This document shows positions 52,358 to 60,082 of a stretch of DNA of 64,000 nucleotides, one piece after another. Each line of letters starts with the position of its first letter. The stretch's first letter is position 1. A program made the translations under genes and the position numbers. This DNA comes from Streptomyces sp. NBC_00659 (lineage in GTDB: Bacteria; Actinomycetota; Actinomycetes; Streptomycetales; Streptomycetaceae), in NCBI RefSeq assembly GCF_036226925.1, contig NZ_CP109031.1:4278001-4342000 (forward strand), in the 5' to 3' direction. The notes below the pieces were generated by a model that did no database searches, had not been told where the DNA came from, and saw nothing but the letters and a program-made list of their open reading frames with translations.

Positions 52358-53809
52358 GTGGCATCACTCCGGCGCAAGCGCGAGGCCCCTCGGGGCCGGT
52401 ACACACCGAACCTCTGGCCCGTCTGGATCGTGGCGCCCGTGGCATTGATAGCCGCGGGTGCCCTCGGCTGGAGCATCTACCACTACGCCTACGACCACTT
52501 CGCGCAGGCGGCCGCCGACCAGAAGCCGCCCAAGCCGGTCAACATCAATGACGTCCTCAAAGCCACCGTTACCGCCCTGACTCTGGTCGGTGCTGTCCTC
52601 GCCGGTCTCTACGCCTACCGCAAACAGCTCCTCGCCGAGGGCGACGCACACCGGGCAGACGCAAGCCAACTCGCAGAGCGCTACACCACCGCCGCCGAAC
52701 AGCTCGGCCACGACCAAGCCGCCGTCCGCCTCGCCGGCGTCTACGCCCTCGCCCGCCTCGCCGACGACTGGGCAGAGCAACGCCAGGTGTGCATCGACGT
52801 CCTGTGCGCCTACCTCCGCATGCCGTATGAACCTGACCCGACAGGCCCCGGCCACAAGGCCGGTGAGCGGGAAGTCCGGCAGACCATCATCCGCGTCATC
52901 CGCGACCACCTGCAGGAACCCGACGCCGCCACCACCTGGTGCATGCATGACTTCAATTTCACCGGCGCTGTCTTCGACGGGGGCAACTTCGCAACGAGCC
53001 ACTTTCGAGGAGCGGTCTCCTTCTCCGGTGCGATATTCGGCGGCGGCACCCTCTCATTCCGCCGTGCGACGTTCAGCGGCGGCACCGTCACCTTCGACCG
53101 CGCGACGTTCAGCGGCGGCACAGTCGACTTCGACCAAGCGATGTTCAGCGGCGGCACCGTCGCCTTCGACCGCGCGACGTTCAGCGACGGCATCGTCACC
53201 TTCATCCAGGCAACGTTCAGCGGCAGCACCATCACCTTCGACCGCGCGACGTTCAGCAGCGGCATCGTCACCTTCATCCAGGCAACGTTCAGCGGCGGCA
53301 CCATCACCTTCGACCGCGCGACGTTCAGCGGCGGCATCGTCACCTTCATCCAGGCAACGTTCAGCGGCGGCACCATCACCTTCAACCGCGGGACGTTCAG
53401 CGGCGGCACCGTCACCTTCAACCAGGCAACGTTCAGCGGCAGCACCATCACCTTCAACCGCGCGAGGTTCAGCGGCGGCACCATCACCTTCGACCGCGCG
53501 ACGTTCAGCGACGGCACCGTCGACTTCACCCATGCGACTTTCAGCGGCGGCACCATCACCTTCGACCGCGCGACGTTCAGCGACGGCACCGTCGACTTCA
53601 CCCATGCGACTTTCAGCGGCGGCACCATCACCTTCGACCACGCGACGTTCAGCGACGGCACCGTCGACTTCACCCATGCGACGTTCAGCGGCGGCACCGT
53701 CGACTTCACTGGTGCGACGCCCAGCGGCGGCACAGTCGACTTCACCCGTGCGACGTTCAGCGGCACCGTGTTTAGGTGGGGTTCTCTCCCTGTACCGGTG
53801 GGCGCCTAA
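52358..53809 (+). CDS. Membrane protein with 12-residue repeats (pentapeptide-repeat type)
   Basis: 483 residues. Two membrane helices (VWIVAPVALIAAGALGWSIYHY, about 21-42; ATVTALTLVGAVLAGLYAY, about 70-88). Conserved linker QLAERYTTAAEQLGHDQ, AVRLAGVYALARLADDW and CIDVLCAYLRMPYEP (about 108-152), typical of actinobacterial pentapeptide-repeat proteins. Residues 225-464 are twenty repeats of the form ATFSGGTVTFDR, two short strands each, so a beta-solenoid. GTG 52358 chosen from the family N-terminus. Function unknown; membrane-tethered scaffold or effector. Confidence 0.82.
   Translation: MASLRRKREAPRGRYTPNLWPVWIVAPVALIAAGALGWSIYHYAYDHFAQAAADQKPPKPVNINDVLKATVTALTLVGAVLAGLYAYRKQLLAEGDAHRADASQLAERYTTAAEQLGHDQAAVRLAGVYALARLADDWAEQRQVCIDVLCAYLRMPYEPDPTGPGHKAGEREVRQTIIRVIRDHLQEPDAATTWCMHDFNFTGAVFDGGNFATSHFRGAVSFSGAIFGGGTLSFRRATFSGGTVTFDRATFSGGTVDFDQAMFSGGTVAFDRATFSDGIVTFIQATFSGSTITFDRATFSSGIVTFIQATFSGGTITFDRATFSGGIVTFIQATFSGGTITFNRGTFSGGTVTFNQATFSGSTITFNRARFSGGTITFDRATFSDGTVDFTHATFSGGTITFDRATFSDGTVDFTHATFSGGTITFDHATFSDGTVDFTHATFSGGTVDFTGATPSGGTVDFTRATFSGTVFRWGSLPVPVGA
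53030..53749 (+). repeat. Twenty 36-bp coding repeats
   Basis: Exactly 20 units of 36 bp (12 codons), consensus GCGACGTTCAGCGGCGGCAC then CGTCACCTTCGACCGC. Units 14-18 alternate two variants, giving a 72-bp super-repeat, evidence for recent unequal exchange. Confidence 0.9.
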
Positions 53810-53869
53810 ACCTGACCAACCTCCGGCCAAAGCTAGGCTGAGGCGATGATGAGCGGCCATCGCCGCAGG

Positions 53870-54166
53870 TCATGCGGCTTTTACGTCCCGCTCCCCGACG
53901 GTCTTGAGCCCCGTCACCTCACGTCGCATTGCAGTCAGGTTGCGGGATGAGCCCCCGTTCACCGCGCGGACGTAAAGCCGCTGGTGCCACTCGTTGGCGT
54001 CCGGTCCGGCATCGGTGCTCAGCACCGGGTTCGGGCGCAGCTCCTTAAGTCCTTGGCTTGACGGCACTTTGTGACGGCAACACCGGCGCACGATGCCGTA
54101 CCAGGAGAGCCAGTCACGCACCAGGCAGGCAGGCAGGCGCAATGATGCCCCTGACCACTGGATCAC
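53870..54166 (-). CDS. Possible hypothetical protein (98 aa)
   Basis: GTG at 54166. The C-terminal half (DANEWHQRLYVRAVNGGSSRNLTAMRREVTGLKTVGERD, cut here into its sense) looks like a protein, with a basic helical end; the N-terminal half (LRLPACLVRDWLSWYGIVRRCC) less so. No ribosome site. Converges on the repeat protein. Confidence 0.3.
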   Translation of the reverse strand: MIQWSGASLRLPACLVRDWLSWYGIVRRCCRHKVPSSQGLKELRPNPVLSTDAGPDANEWHQRLYVRAVNGGSSRNLTAMRREVTGLKTVGERDVKAA

Positions 54167-54175
54167 CCGGATGAA

Positions 54176-54218
54176 CTCCTAAAGCGGGTGTCGCAGGTTC
54201 GAATCCTGCCGGGGGCAC
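54176..54218. repeat. attR: 43-bp attachment core
   Basis: Exact copy of 36855-36897. It carries the displaced 3' end of tRNA-Arg without the 5' half. Sequence after it (54219 on) should be the original downstream flank of the tRNA. Confidence 0.93.
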
Positions 54219-54227
54219 AAGGGAAAA

Positions 54228-54255
54228 GGCCCCGGACCGATCATGGTCCGGGGCC
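54228..54255. terminator. Original terminator of tRNA-Arg
   Basis: GGCCCCGGACC-GATCAT-GGTCCGGGGCC, an 11-bp perfect stem, then TTTGG. Same loop and core as the hairpin at 36903, as expected if the element copied its target's flank. Confidence 0.85.
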
Positions 54256-54305
54256 TTTGGCATCCAGTTCTGACATCAACGGGGACGGAACGGAGCGCAT
54301 CCGGC

Positions 54306-54812
54306 GTGACAAAAGATGAGGCTCTCGACCGGTTGAGGCAACTGGCACGAGCTCAGGCATTCGGACGTCACGTCGGCTCGGACCGCCTCATCCAGGCCGG
54401 CCTCGACGCTCTTCTGGCCGACGTCGATGCCCCGTCGCTTGCCCTCCTCGCCGGCCTGGGCCGTCGTGAGGAGCATGAGGCACGGGAGCTCTTCGATCAC
54501 GTCGTGGACGAGCTGGGGCTGGGATTCGAGGTGCCGGCGGACCCAACCGCTGCCAGGTGGGCCTTGGCTCACTGGTTGGCCGCTCAGATCGTCGACGGCT
54601 CCTTGGACCCGGCGACCGGCGCCGACCTCATATGGGTCGAAGCAGCGTCAGAACTCGGCTACCCCAACCGCCTGTAACCGATCGTCGACTGTGCCGTTCA
54701 GCTGAACGACTGGAACGCCAACTGGAGCACTCCGCTAGAGCAGCTCAAGGAAGAAGTCCTTGTCGCCGCCCGCGTGCTCGTTGAACGCGGAGGGCCTGAA
54801 TCCGCTCTCTGA
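54306..54812 (+). pseudogene. Hypothetical gene interrupted by an in-frame TAA
   Basis: GTG 54306 opens 123 codons (KDEALDRLRQLARAQAFGRHV ... AADLIWVEAASELGYPNRL-like end) stopped by TAA at 54675-54677. The same frame continues for 44 more protein-like codons (PIVDCAVQLNDWNANWSTPL, EQLKEEVLVAARVLVERGG) to TGA at 54810. A single CAA-to-TAA change would explain it. The short form might still work. Helical, Streptomyces-type hypothetical protein. Confidence 0.65.
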
Positions 54813-54916
54813 AAGCGGGGGCTGCTGCAGCGTTGGGTGACAGGGGTTGACCTGACCCACCTCTCAGGTTCCAGTTCCGCTGGCTAACTGGCGGCCTTCA
54901 CGAAAGGCTGCCGGAC

Positions 54917-54982
54917 GTGCCCCGCGCCTACCCCGCCGAGTTCCGCGCCCGTGCCATCGCGTTGGTGCGGCAGACCCGCTGA
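54917..54982 (+). pseudogene. IS3-type transposase OrfA stub
   Basis: Twenty-one codons, VPRAYPAEFRARAIALVRQTR then TGA. This is the N-terminus of an IS3-family OrfA (PxPxYPxEFRxRAVxLVR). Nothing else of the IS is seen. Confidence 0.6.
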
Positions 54983-55050
54983 TCACTGTGTCGGGGCCGG
55001 GCCGGGGTCTAGCGTTGACAGCGTGCGGGGCTGAGCTCGACGGTCGGGGC

Positions 55051-55422
55051 ATGACGATCGATGGCATGGACGGCGAGCGCGATCGGGAATGGCGGGCGGC
55101 TCTGGGCGCCTGGCGGCCGCCGCATAAGGCAGGTGACTGGGCCAGTCCGGCGATGTGGCGGTTGCTGCAGCTGGCGGTGGACGAGCCGGTCTTGCGAGCC
55201 TTGTTTCCGTGGACGAGCATGAACGAGCTGCATGTATCGACGACGGGCGACTTCCGCGACTATCGCAGCGAGTCGTTTCCGGCCATCTCGGCGTCGGCCA
55301 GCGGCTTTGTGGTGATGGCGCATCCGTGGGGTCTTGAACACGTCGTGCTGGAGACCTCGGATCCTGTGGCAGCGCTGGCGTGCATGGTGCGCCTGATGGA
55401 GGACCGGCTGCCTGCTCCCTGA
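55051..55422 (+). CDS. Hypothetical protein (DUF6193-like)
   Basis: 123 residues. EWRAALGAWRPPHKAGDWAS, WRLLQLAVDEPVLRALFPWTSMNELHVS and WGLEHVVLETSDPVAALACMV. LFPWTSMNELHVS recalls DUF6193 proteins, described as natural-product associated; the match is from memory and partial. The N-terminus may be truncated, since relatives are longer. ATG at 55051. Confidence 0.55.
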   Translation: MTIDGMDGERDREWRAALGAWRPPHKAGDWASPAMWRLLQLAVDEPVLRALFPWTSMNELHVSTTGDFRDYRSESFPAISASASGFVVMAHPWGLEHVVLETSDPVAALACMVRLMEDRLPAP

Positions 55423-55576
55423 AATCAGCAGCTGACCCAACAGCGATGACCGAGCCCGGATCGTGGCGAACTCCAGCGGCCGACGTTGGGCCGCCTGCCC
55501 TGCGAATCGCAGGGGCCCGAACTCGCCGTGATCGACCTGCCAAAGATGAGGCCATAGGTCAAATCCTGTTCCCAAC

Positions 55577-55613
55577 GCGGGGCGCCGTCCTCAACCTATG
55601 GACGGCGCCCCGC
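55577..55613. terminator. Perfect hairpin
   Basis: 14-bp perfect stem (55577-55590 with 55600-55613), 9-base loop. 155 nt after one gene and 60 nt before the next. Confidence 0.7.
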
Positions 55614-55672
55614 CGGCTTGCATCAGTCATCGAGACTCCACCGACCTTGTTGCCCCTGTCCGGGAGGAACTC

Positions 55673-55951
55673 ATGGCAGAACCGATCCCCTGCGCGAGCT
55701 TCCCCAACTTCAGCGGCACCAGCCTGGAGGACAGTTACGTCCTGGAGATCCGGGCAACACCAGGCCGACTGAACATCACGACCTGGACCGGCCGGGGCAG
55801 CATCAGGCCGGCAGTGGATGCGAGCGGCGAGCAGGACTGGGGCGGGATCGATGCGCTGCGACAGCTCGGGGCCGTCTACCAGCTCGAAGGCGACTGGGGA
55901 ACGATCGAGGTCGTGTCTCAGGAGCCGATCGTGCGGATCATCGACAGTTGA
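55673..55951 (+). CDS. Hypothetical protein (92 aa)
   Basis: 92 residues; GGGAGG 6 nt before the ATG at 55673. FPNFSGTSLEDSYVLEIRATPGRLNITTWTGR, then WGGIDALRQLGAVYQLEG: beta strands, soluble. Resembles small immunity-type proteins in size only. Not recognised. Confidence 0.65.
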   Translation: MAEPIPCASFPNFSGTSLEDSYVLEIRATPGRLNITTWTGRGSIRPAVDASGEQDWGGIDALRQLGAVYQLEGDWGTIEVVSQEPIVRIIDS

Positions 55952-56173
55952 TCAGCGGTACAGCAGAGAAGTACAGCAACGGTGGTGACCGCAGGCGATC
56001 GTCCCGAGCGTTGCCACCCCGCAATCAGGTCGGGGCCCCGGTTCGATCACGGTCCGGGCCTTTGACATCCACGATTGACCTCGACGAGCACGGTCACTGC
56101 GACTGAGGACCTCCATTGATCGCCTTTCGTTGTTCGCTCGCCTGATGGGCGCGAGGCCGTGTAGGCAGGTGTC

Positions 56174-56356
56174 ATGTCACGCACAACGCGGGGGCTGATC
56201 GCCCTCGCCGGGATCGCATTGATACTTGGGCTCGCAGGCGCAGCGGGCCGCTGGTGGGTGGGCGAGTCCTGGGCCACCGTGATCACCATGTGCTGCTTCT
56301 CGGTGTTGATCCTTCTGGGCGCGGCGGGAACGCGGCGAGTGCGGCGGAAGCAGTAG
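56174..56356 (+). CDS. Small membrane protein (60 aa)
   Basis: Two helices, GLIALAGIALILGLAGAAG and WATVITMCCFSVLILLGAA, with basic ends (MSRTTR; RRVRRKQ). ATG at 56174. Not recognised. Confidence 0.6.
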   Translation: MSRTTRGLIALAGIALILGLAGAAGRWWVGESWATVITMCCFSVLILLGAAGTRRVRRKQ

Positions 56357-56378
56357 CGACTCCCACCGGGAACCGTCT

Positions 56379-56690
56379 TCAGAGATGCGCGGCGATGGCT
56401 TCCGCCATGGCTGCCGGGACGCCGAGGCGAGCACGCGGGGGCGGGGCGTCGGTGGGTGTACCCGGTGCGGGTGTGGTGGTCGGCGGCGACTCCAGGTGGA
56501 TACCGGCCGCGCGATCCCGGCCGCGCGTCCGAGCTGGGCCAGACGGATGAGCCTGGTAACCATCTCGTCGCGCCCTTCCTCGTCCCTGCGGGTCGCCTGG
56601 AGGAAGGGTTCGGCCACCTGGTCGACGAACAGGACGATGGAGATGGGGCGTTCGTCCTCGGGACCCCCCGATGTCCGAGGTGACTCGCCC
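56379..56690 (-). pseudogene. FtsK/TraB-like ATPase fragment, frameshifted
   Basis: Minus strand: ERPISIVLFVDQVAEPFLQA then TRRDEEGRDEMVTRLIRLAQLGRAAGI, like the Walker-B region of AICE translocases (VLxVDELAE...TxLIRLAQLGRAAGI). The frame then breaks at a 14-nt tandem duplication (56499-56526); removing one copy restores GRAAGIHLESPPTT and an open frame to 56379. Asp-Gln replaces the Asp-Glu expected in Walker B. Confidence 0.5.
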
Positions 56691-56706
56691 ATGGAGACTC
56701 CACCGA

Positions 56707-56961
56707 CTACTGCGGGACCCTGTCGTGATGGCCACGGCCAGTACCCCGTTGCTCCCTGTGAAGATTCCTTGCCCGACGGGTCATCTTGATCGCGACCCAG
56801 GCGAACCCGATCATGGAAATCGCCCGAGACGCAACGTCCCACCACCCGACGGTTGCCCCGGTCACTGTTTCCGCGATGCGTCCCATGTTGACCAGAACGC
56901 CTCCGTACAACACGAGACACAGCAACGCAGTCGTCCACCAGCGCTTCGGCCAGTTGGGCAT
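56707..56961 (-). CDS. Small membrane protein (84 aa)
   Basis: 84 residues, ATG 56961 with AGGAGGAGGGG upstream. Helices ALLCLVLYGGVLVNMGRI and WWDVASRAISMIGFAWVAI, basic tail. Its stop is just upstream of the ATPase fragment, in the same direction. Not recognised. Confidence 0.6.
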   Translation of the reverse strand: MPNWPKRWWTTALLCLVLYGGVLVNMGRIAETVTGATVGWWDVASRAISMIGFAWVAIKMTRRARNLHREQRGTGRGHHDRVPQ

Positions 56962-57080
56962 ACCCCTCCTCCTGATCACCCTCACTCACCCGTGCCCGGA
57001 CTGCCATGCCCGCTGCGTGCCCGACCGCGCGGAGGCCATCGGGGAACAGCGGTTCGGCGCCCCGGAGCGCAGTCGGCGAC

Positions 57081-57476
57081 CTAGTTCTGCGGTGCCAGGG
57101 TGCGTACGACGTCGAACTCGTTGCCCTCCGGGTCCGCCATGACCACCCAGTTCCGGTCCGGGCCTTGGTCCACGTCCGCCTTGGTGGCACCGAGGCCGAG
57201 CAATCTGGTCACCTCTTCCTCGGTGCTGCCGTCGATCGGGCTGACGTCGAGATGAAGCCGGTTCTTCACGACCTTGCCCTCGGGTACCTGGATGAACAGC
57301 AGGGTGGGCGGCATCTGGCGGGCCCGAACGTCCTCGGCGGTCGGCACCCAGGAGCCGATCTCCACCTTGCCCTGGCTCCGGTCGATCACCTTGAAGTCCA
57401 GGACCTCGCACCAGAACGCCGCGAGCCTCTCCGGGTCTTGGCAGTCGACGACCAACTCGGTGAACCTGCTTGTCAT
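57081..57476 (-). CDS. VOC family (glyoxalase-like) protein
   Basis: 131 residues: FTELVVDCQDPERLAAFWCEVLDF, KNRLHLDVSPIDGSTEEEVTRLLGLGA and NWVVMADPEGNEFDVVRTL. Glyoxalase-fold, with His/Glu positions of the metal site in HLDV and NEFDV. GGGGAG 4 nt before the ATG at 57476. Could be a bleomycin-resistance-like or dioxygenase protein; no substrate can be given. First gene of ordinary chromosome to the right of the element. Confidence 0.88.
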   Translation of the reverse strand: MTSRFTELVVDCQDPERLAAFWCEVLDFKVIDRSQGKVEIGSWVPTAEDVRARQMPPTLLFIQVPEGKVVKNRLHLDVSPIDGSTEEEVTRLLGLGATKADVDQGPDRNWVVMADPEGNEFDVVRTLAPQN

Positions 57477-57827
57477 GCCTCTCCCCAATGGTTCGGACGG
57501 GCTCAGGGTATGCCGCCCGTCCGGCAGACCCGAGATCATTGGCAACTTTGGGGCCTGTCCGCAACCGCCGGCGACGATCCGGTCAGGTCGGGAGACGTCA
57601 GCGATGCCGCACCCAATCCTCACGGTCGTTGAAGGACTTGGAGCTCCGTTGAGTATTCCGAACCATCGGATCCTTTCACCTGGCACACGAATTCCCGCAC
57701 GGCAACAGGCCGTTGCTCCTTCCTCAAATCGTGCTCAGGGAACTGTTCATTTTCTTCGGGCGGCTTCGGTCGGCTCATAGTGTTCGGGGATCCGGCCGAC
57801 GGGCCGTGGTCGTCAATTGGGGGGCGC

Positions 57828-58343
57828 GTGGGCAGCGGCAGCGGCAGCGGCAGCGGCAAGGATCGGCGTGGGGGGCCGGGGCGCGCGTGGTCCCTTGGCT
57901 GGGTGTTGGTTCCGGGGCTGCTTCTGACGGGGTGTACGGCGGATCCTGAGCCGGGGGGCCGTCCCGTCGGTTCCTCGTCCCCCGACGGACATCGCACGGC
58001 GCGGCAGGCGGAGACGAAGCTCGCGGCAGAGGTCCAGTCGGCGCTCGATGCCGTTCCCGCCCAGGGGGCGATGGTCGAGTCGGGGGTGGAACGCGTGACC
58101 GAGGGCATCCACACGCGGCCCACTCTGGACGCCGGGGCCGGCTACAAGCTCACCGTCTTGTGCGTCGGCAAGGGCGAGGCGGAGATCGTGTTCAGTCCGG
58201 CCGGAACGGGCTCGGGGCGGATGGTCCCCTGTGACCGGTCCCTCGTCTTCGAGCGGCTCACCGGCCGGAGCGGGCTCGCTCTTGACGTCCGGGGCAGGCC
58301 GGACGCGGCGGGGATGGTCGCCTGGCGGATCGAGAAGGTGTGA
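57828..58343 (+). CDS. Putative lipoprotein
   Basis: 171 residues. After a (GlySer)4 run made of four perfect GGCAGC hexamers (57831-57854) comes a basic patch, a hydrophobic segment and the lipobox LLLTGC (about residues 24-29). The mature part is soluble: ETKLAAEVQSALDAVPAQGA, LTVLCVGKGEAEIVFSPAG, LVFERLTGRSGLALDV. GTG 57828 chosen; a longer frame starts at 57780. Function unknown. The hexamer run may vary in length between strains. Confidence 0.72.
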   Translation: MGSGSGSGSGKDRRGGPGRAWSLGWVLVPGLLLTGCTADPEPGGRPVGSSSPDGHRTARQAETKLAAEVQSALDAVPAQGAMVESGVERVTEGIHTRPTLDAGAGYKLTVLCVGKGEAEIVFSPAGTGSGRMVPCDRSLVFERLTGRSGLALDVRGRPDAAGMVAWRIEKV

Positions 58344-58455
58344 ACGAACCCCGGGGCCTGTCCCGGCACCGGGGTTCGTCGCACATTTCTTGGGGACGCG
58401 CGGACATGCGTCCCCGGGGTGGAGCGGGGCGGGATCGGCGTTCCTTTTCTCTCCT

Positions 58456-58755
58456 CTACGCGGCACCGCTGATGCCGGGGGCGATGTAGCGCCGGTGGAG
58501 CGGGTTGATGGAGGTATCGGGGGCGCCGGTCATGCCGGCCTTCTGGATCGCGGGGGCGAGGCGTTCGGCGAAGAAGGCCTCGAACGCCTCCTGGGACTCC
58601 CAGACGTCGGTGACGTGCAGCCCCTGCGCGTCGAACCAGGCCACGTGCATCTGACCGCCGGCCCCCGGGACCTCCTCCCACTGCACCGCGTCCCGCACGG
58701 TGTCGTACTGCTCCGGCGTGACTTCCGCCCAGTGCATCGACATCACGATTGCCAT
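58456..58755 (-). CDS. ABM-domain-like small protein
   Basis: 99 residues: VMSMHWAEVTPEQYDTVRDAVQWEE, MHVAWFDAQGLHVTDVWESQEAFEAFFAERL. Alpha/beta barrel of the dimeric ferredoxin-like type (antibiotic monooxygenase or stress-responsive A/B barrel). ATG at 58755 has AAGGGG upstream; MSMHW at 58743 is an alternative. Confidence 0.72.
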   Translation of the reverse strand: MAIVMSMHWAEVTPEQYDTVRDAVQWEEVPGAGGQMHVAWFDAQGLHVTDVWESQEAFEAFFAERLAPAIQKAGMTGAPDTSINPLHRRYIAPGISGAA

Positions 58756-59058
58756 GTCCGGCCCCTTGCTGCTCGTAGTGGTGACGCCGTTCTCGGACCG
58801 GCAAACATCCGCTCGCCACCGCTCACATCTCCACGGCGGCCAAAGGCGTTCCCCTGCCGGTACCGATCATCGGGATCGTTCCACCCGCCGAGCCGCGCCG
58901 GACAGAGCGCGCGGAGGCACACCGGCGCCTGCGGAGAGCCTCGTACGCTCGCCTCGGGGACTCCGCTCCCAGGGCGACGACGACACGGTCGCCGCCCCTT
59001 CCACGGAGGCCTCCCCCGAGTCGGACCGGGCGCCCGCCGCCCGCCGTCCGCCGCCCGC

Positions 59059-59931
59059 TCAGTTCTGGTAGACCCGGTCGGTGCCCGGACCGCCGGAAAG
59101 GGTGTCCGTGCCGGAGCCTCCGTGGATGAGGTCGTTGCCGCTGTTGCCATAGATCCTGTCGTTGCCGACGCCGCCCTCGAGGCGGTCGTTGCCGCGGCCG
59201 CCCTCGATGTGGTCGGCGCCCGCGTTGCCGTAGACGATGTCGTTGCCGTCGTCGCCGAACAGGCTGTTGTCGTAGTCCCGGTAGCTGCCGTCGGCCTCGC
59301 TCACCCCGCCGCTCAGCACGTCGTTGCCCGCACCGCCGTGGCAGGTGTAGCCGCAGGAGCCGAGGACGTCGTTGCCCGCGCCGCCGAAGGCGCCCTCGCC
59401 GTAGACGCCGCCGCCCCCGTACAGGTGGTCGTTGCCGTCCTGGCCGTAGAGGACGTCGCTGCCGTGGCCGGTCAGGGAGTCATTGCCGGACCCGCCGTAG
59501 ATGCGGGAGTAGCCGCTGTTGTCGGGGTCGACCGTCGCGGTGTCGTTGCCGTCCCCCAGGTTGACGATCAGGGTGTCGAGGTCGGAACCCGAGGTGTTCG
59601 GCTCGGTGACCGTGCAGACCGCCTGGGTGGTGTCGCCCGATGCGGGACGGACACAGCCGGCGCCGAGGGAGATCTTCACGCTGTCGTCGAACGTGTAGAT
59701 GAAGTCGGCGAGTTGGGAGTCAGGGTCGGTCGCGCCGAGCGCCCAGGAGATCTTCAGGTGGTTCGTCTGGCCGGCGGCCGCCGTGTAGAAGAGCTTCTGG
59801 CCGGTGGAGGCGGCGGTGGCGCTCGTGGTGGTCGCGGCGCTCGCAGGGGCCACGACCGCTGCGGAGACGGCGGCCGTGGCGGCGGCCAGCACCAGCACTT
59901 TCGGAAGGACGGAATGACGGCGACTGAACAT
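59059..59931 (-). CDS. Secreted RTX-type calcium-binding protein
   Basis: 290 residues. Signal peptide VLPKVLVLAAATAAVSAAVVAPASA; a beta-rich region (about 35-115) with two Cys; then about twelve RTX nonapeptides GGxGxDxxx (GGSGNDSLT, GGAGNDVLS, GNAGADHIEG, GGSGTDTLS) from residue 120 to the end. The repeats bind calcium outside the cell and form a beta-roll. No RTX type I exporter is near, and Sec export is predicted, as in other actinobacteria. Confidence 0.92.
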   Translation of the reverse strand: MFSRRHSVLPKVLVLAAATAAVSAAVVAPASAATTTSATAASTGQKLFYTAAAGQTNHLKISWALGATDPDSQLADFIYTFDDSVKISLGAGCVRPASGDTTQAVCTVTEPNTSGSDLDTLIVNLGDGNDTATVDPDNSGYSRIYGGSGNDSLTGHGSDVLYGQDGNDHLYGGGGVYGEGAFGGAGNDVLGSCGYTCHGGAGNDVLSGGVSEADGSYRDYDNSLFGDDGNDIVYGNAGADHIEGGRGNDRLEGGVGNDRIYGNSGNDLIHGGSGTDTLSGGPGTDRVYQN

Positions 59932-60082
59932 GCTTCCCCCTCGGTGGGATTCCGCGGCTCGGCGGGCCTGACGGCGCTGCCGTTCCGCGTTCCGGGCGCC
60001 CGGAACGTACGTGTCCGGACATCCCGTTCGACATCACCGGGGGATGGGTGGTTGTGACCCCTGTCGTACAACTTTCTTTGAT

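Larger units (their letters stand above)
36855..54218. mobile_element. AICE (integrative conjugative element), about 17.3 kb
   Basis: Bounded by the 43-bp direct repeats. Contents, right to left on the minus strand: transfer genes (DUF6284, DUF2637, zinc protein, TraB), C5 methyltransferase, prim-pol plus ATPase replication pair, iterons, xis and int. This is the plan of Streptomyces elements that transfer double-stranded DNA by a single FtsK-like protein. Cargo is at 47.4-54.2 kb and partly low-GC. All backbone frames are intact, so the element may be functional. Confidence 0.92.
53810..54305. other. Element right end
   Basis: Apart from a weak minus-strand frame (53870-54166) and attR, nothing recognisable. 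Confidence 0.5.

Noticed and set aside
53030..53749. CRISPR-like regular repeats
   Set aside because: Units abut without spacers and stay in one reading frame; they encode the 12-residue repeats.
57831..57854. Phase-variable repeat
   Set aside because: Hexamer units keep the frame, so length changes cannot switch the gene off.
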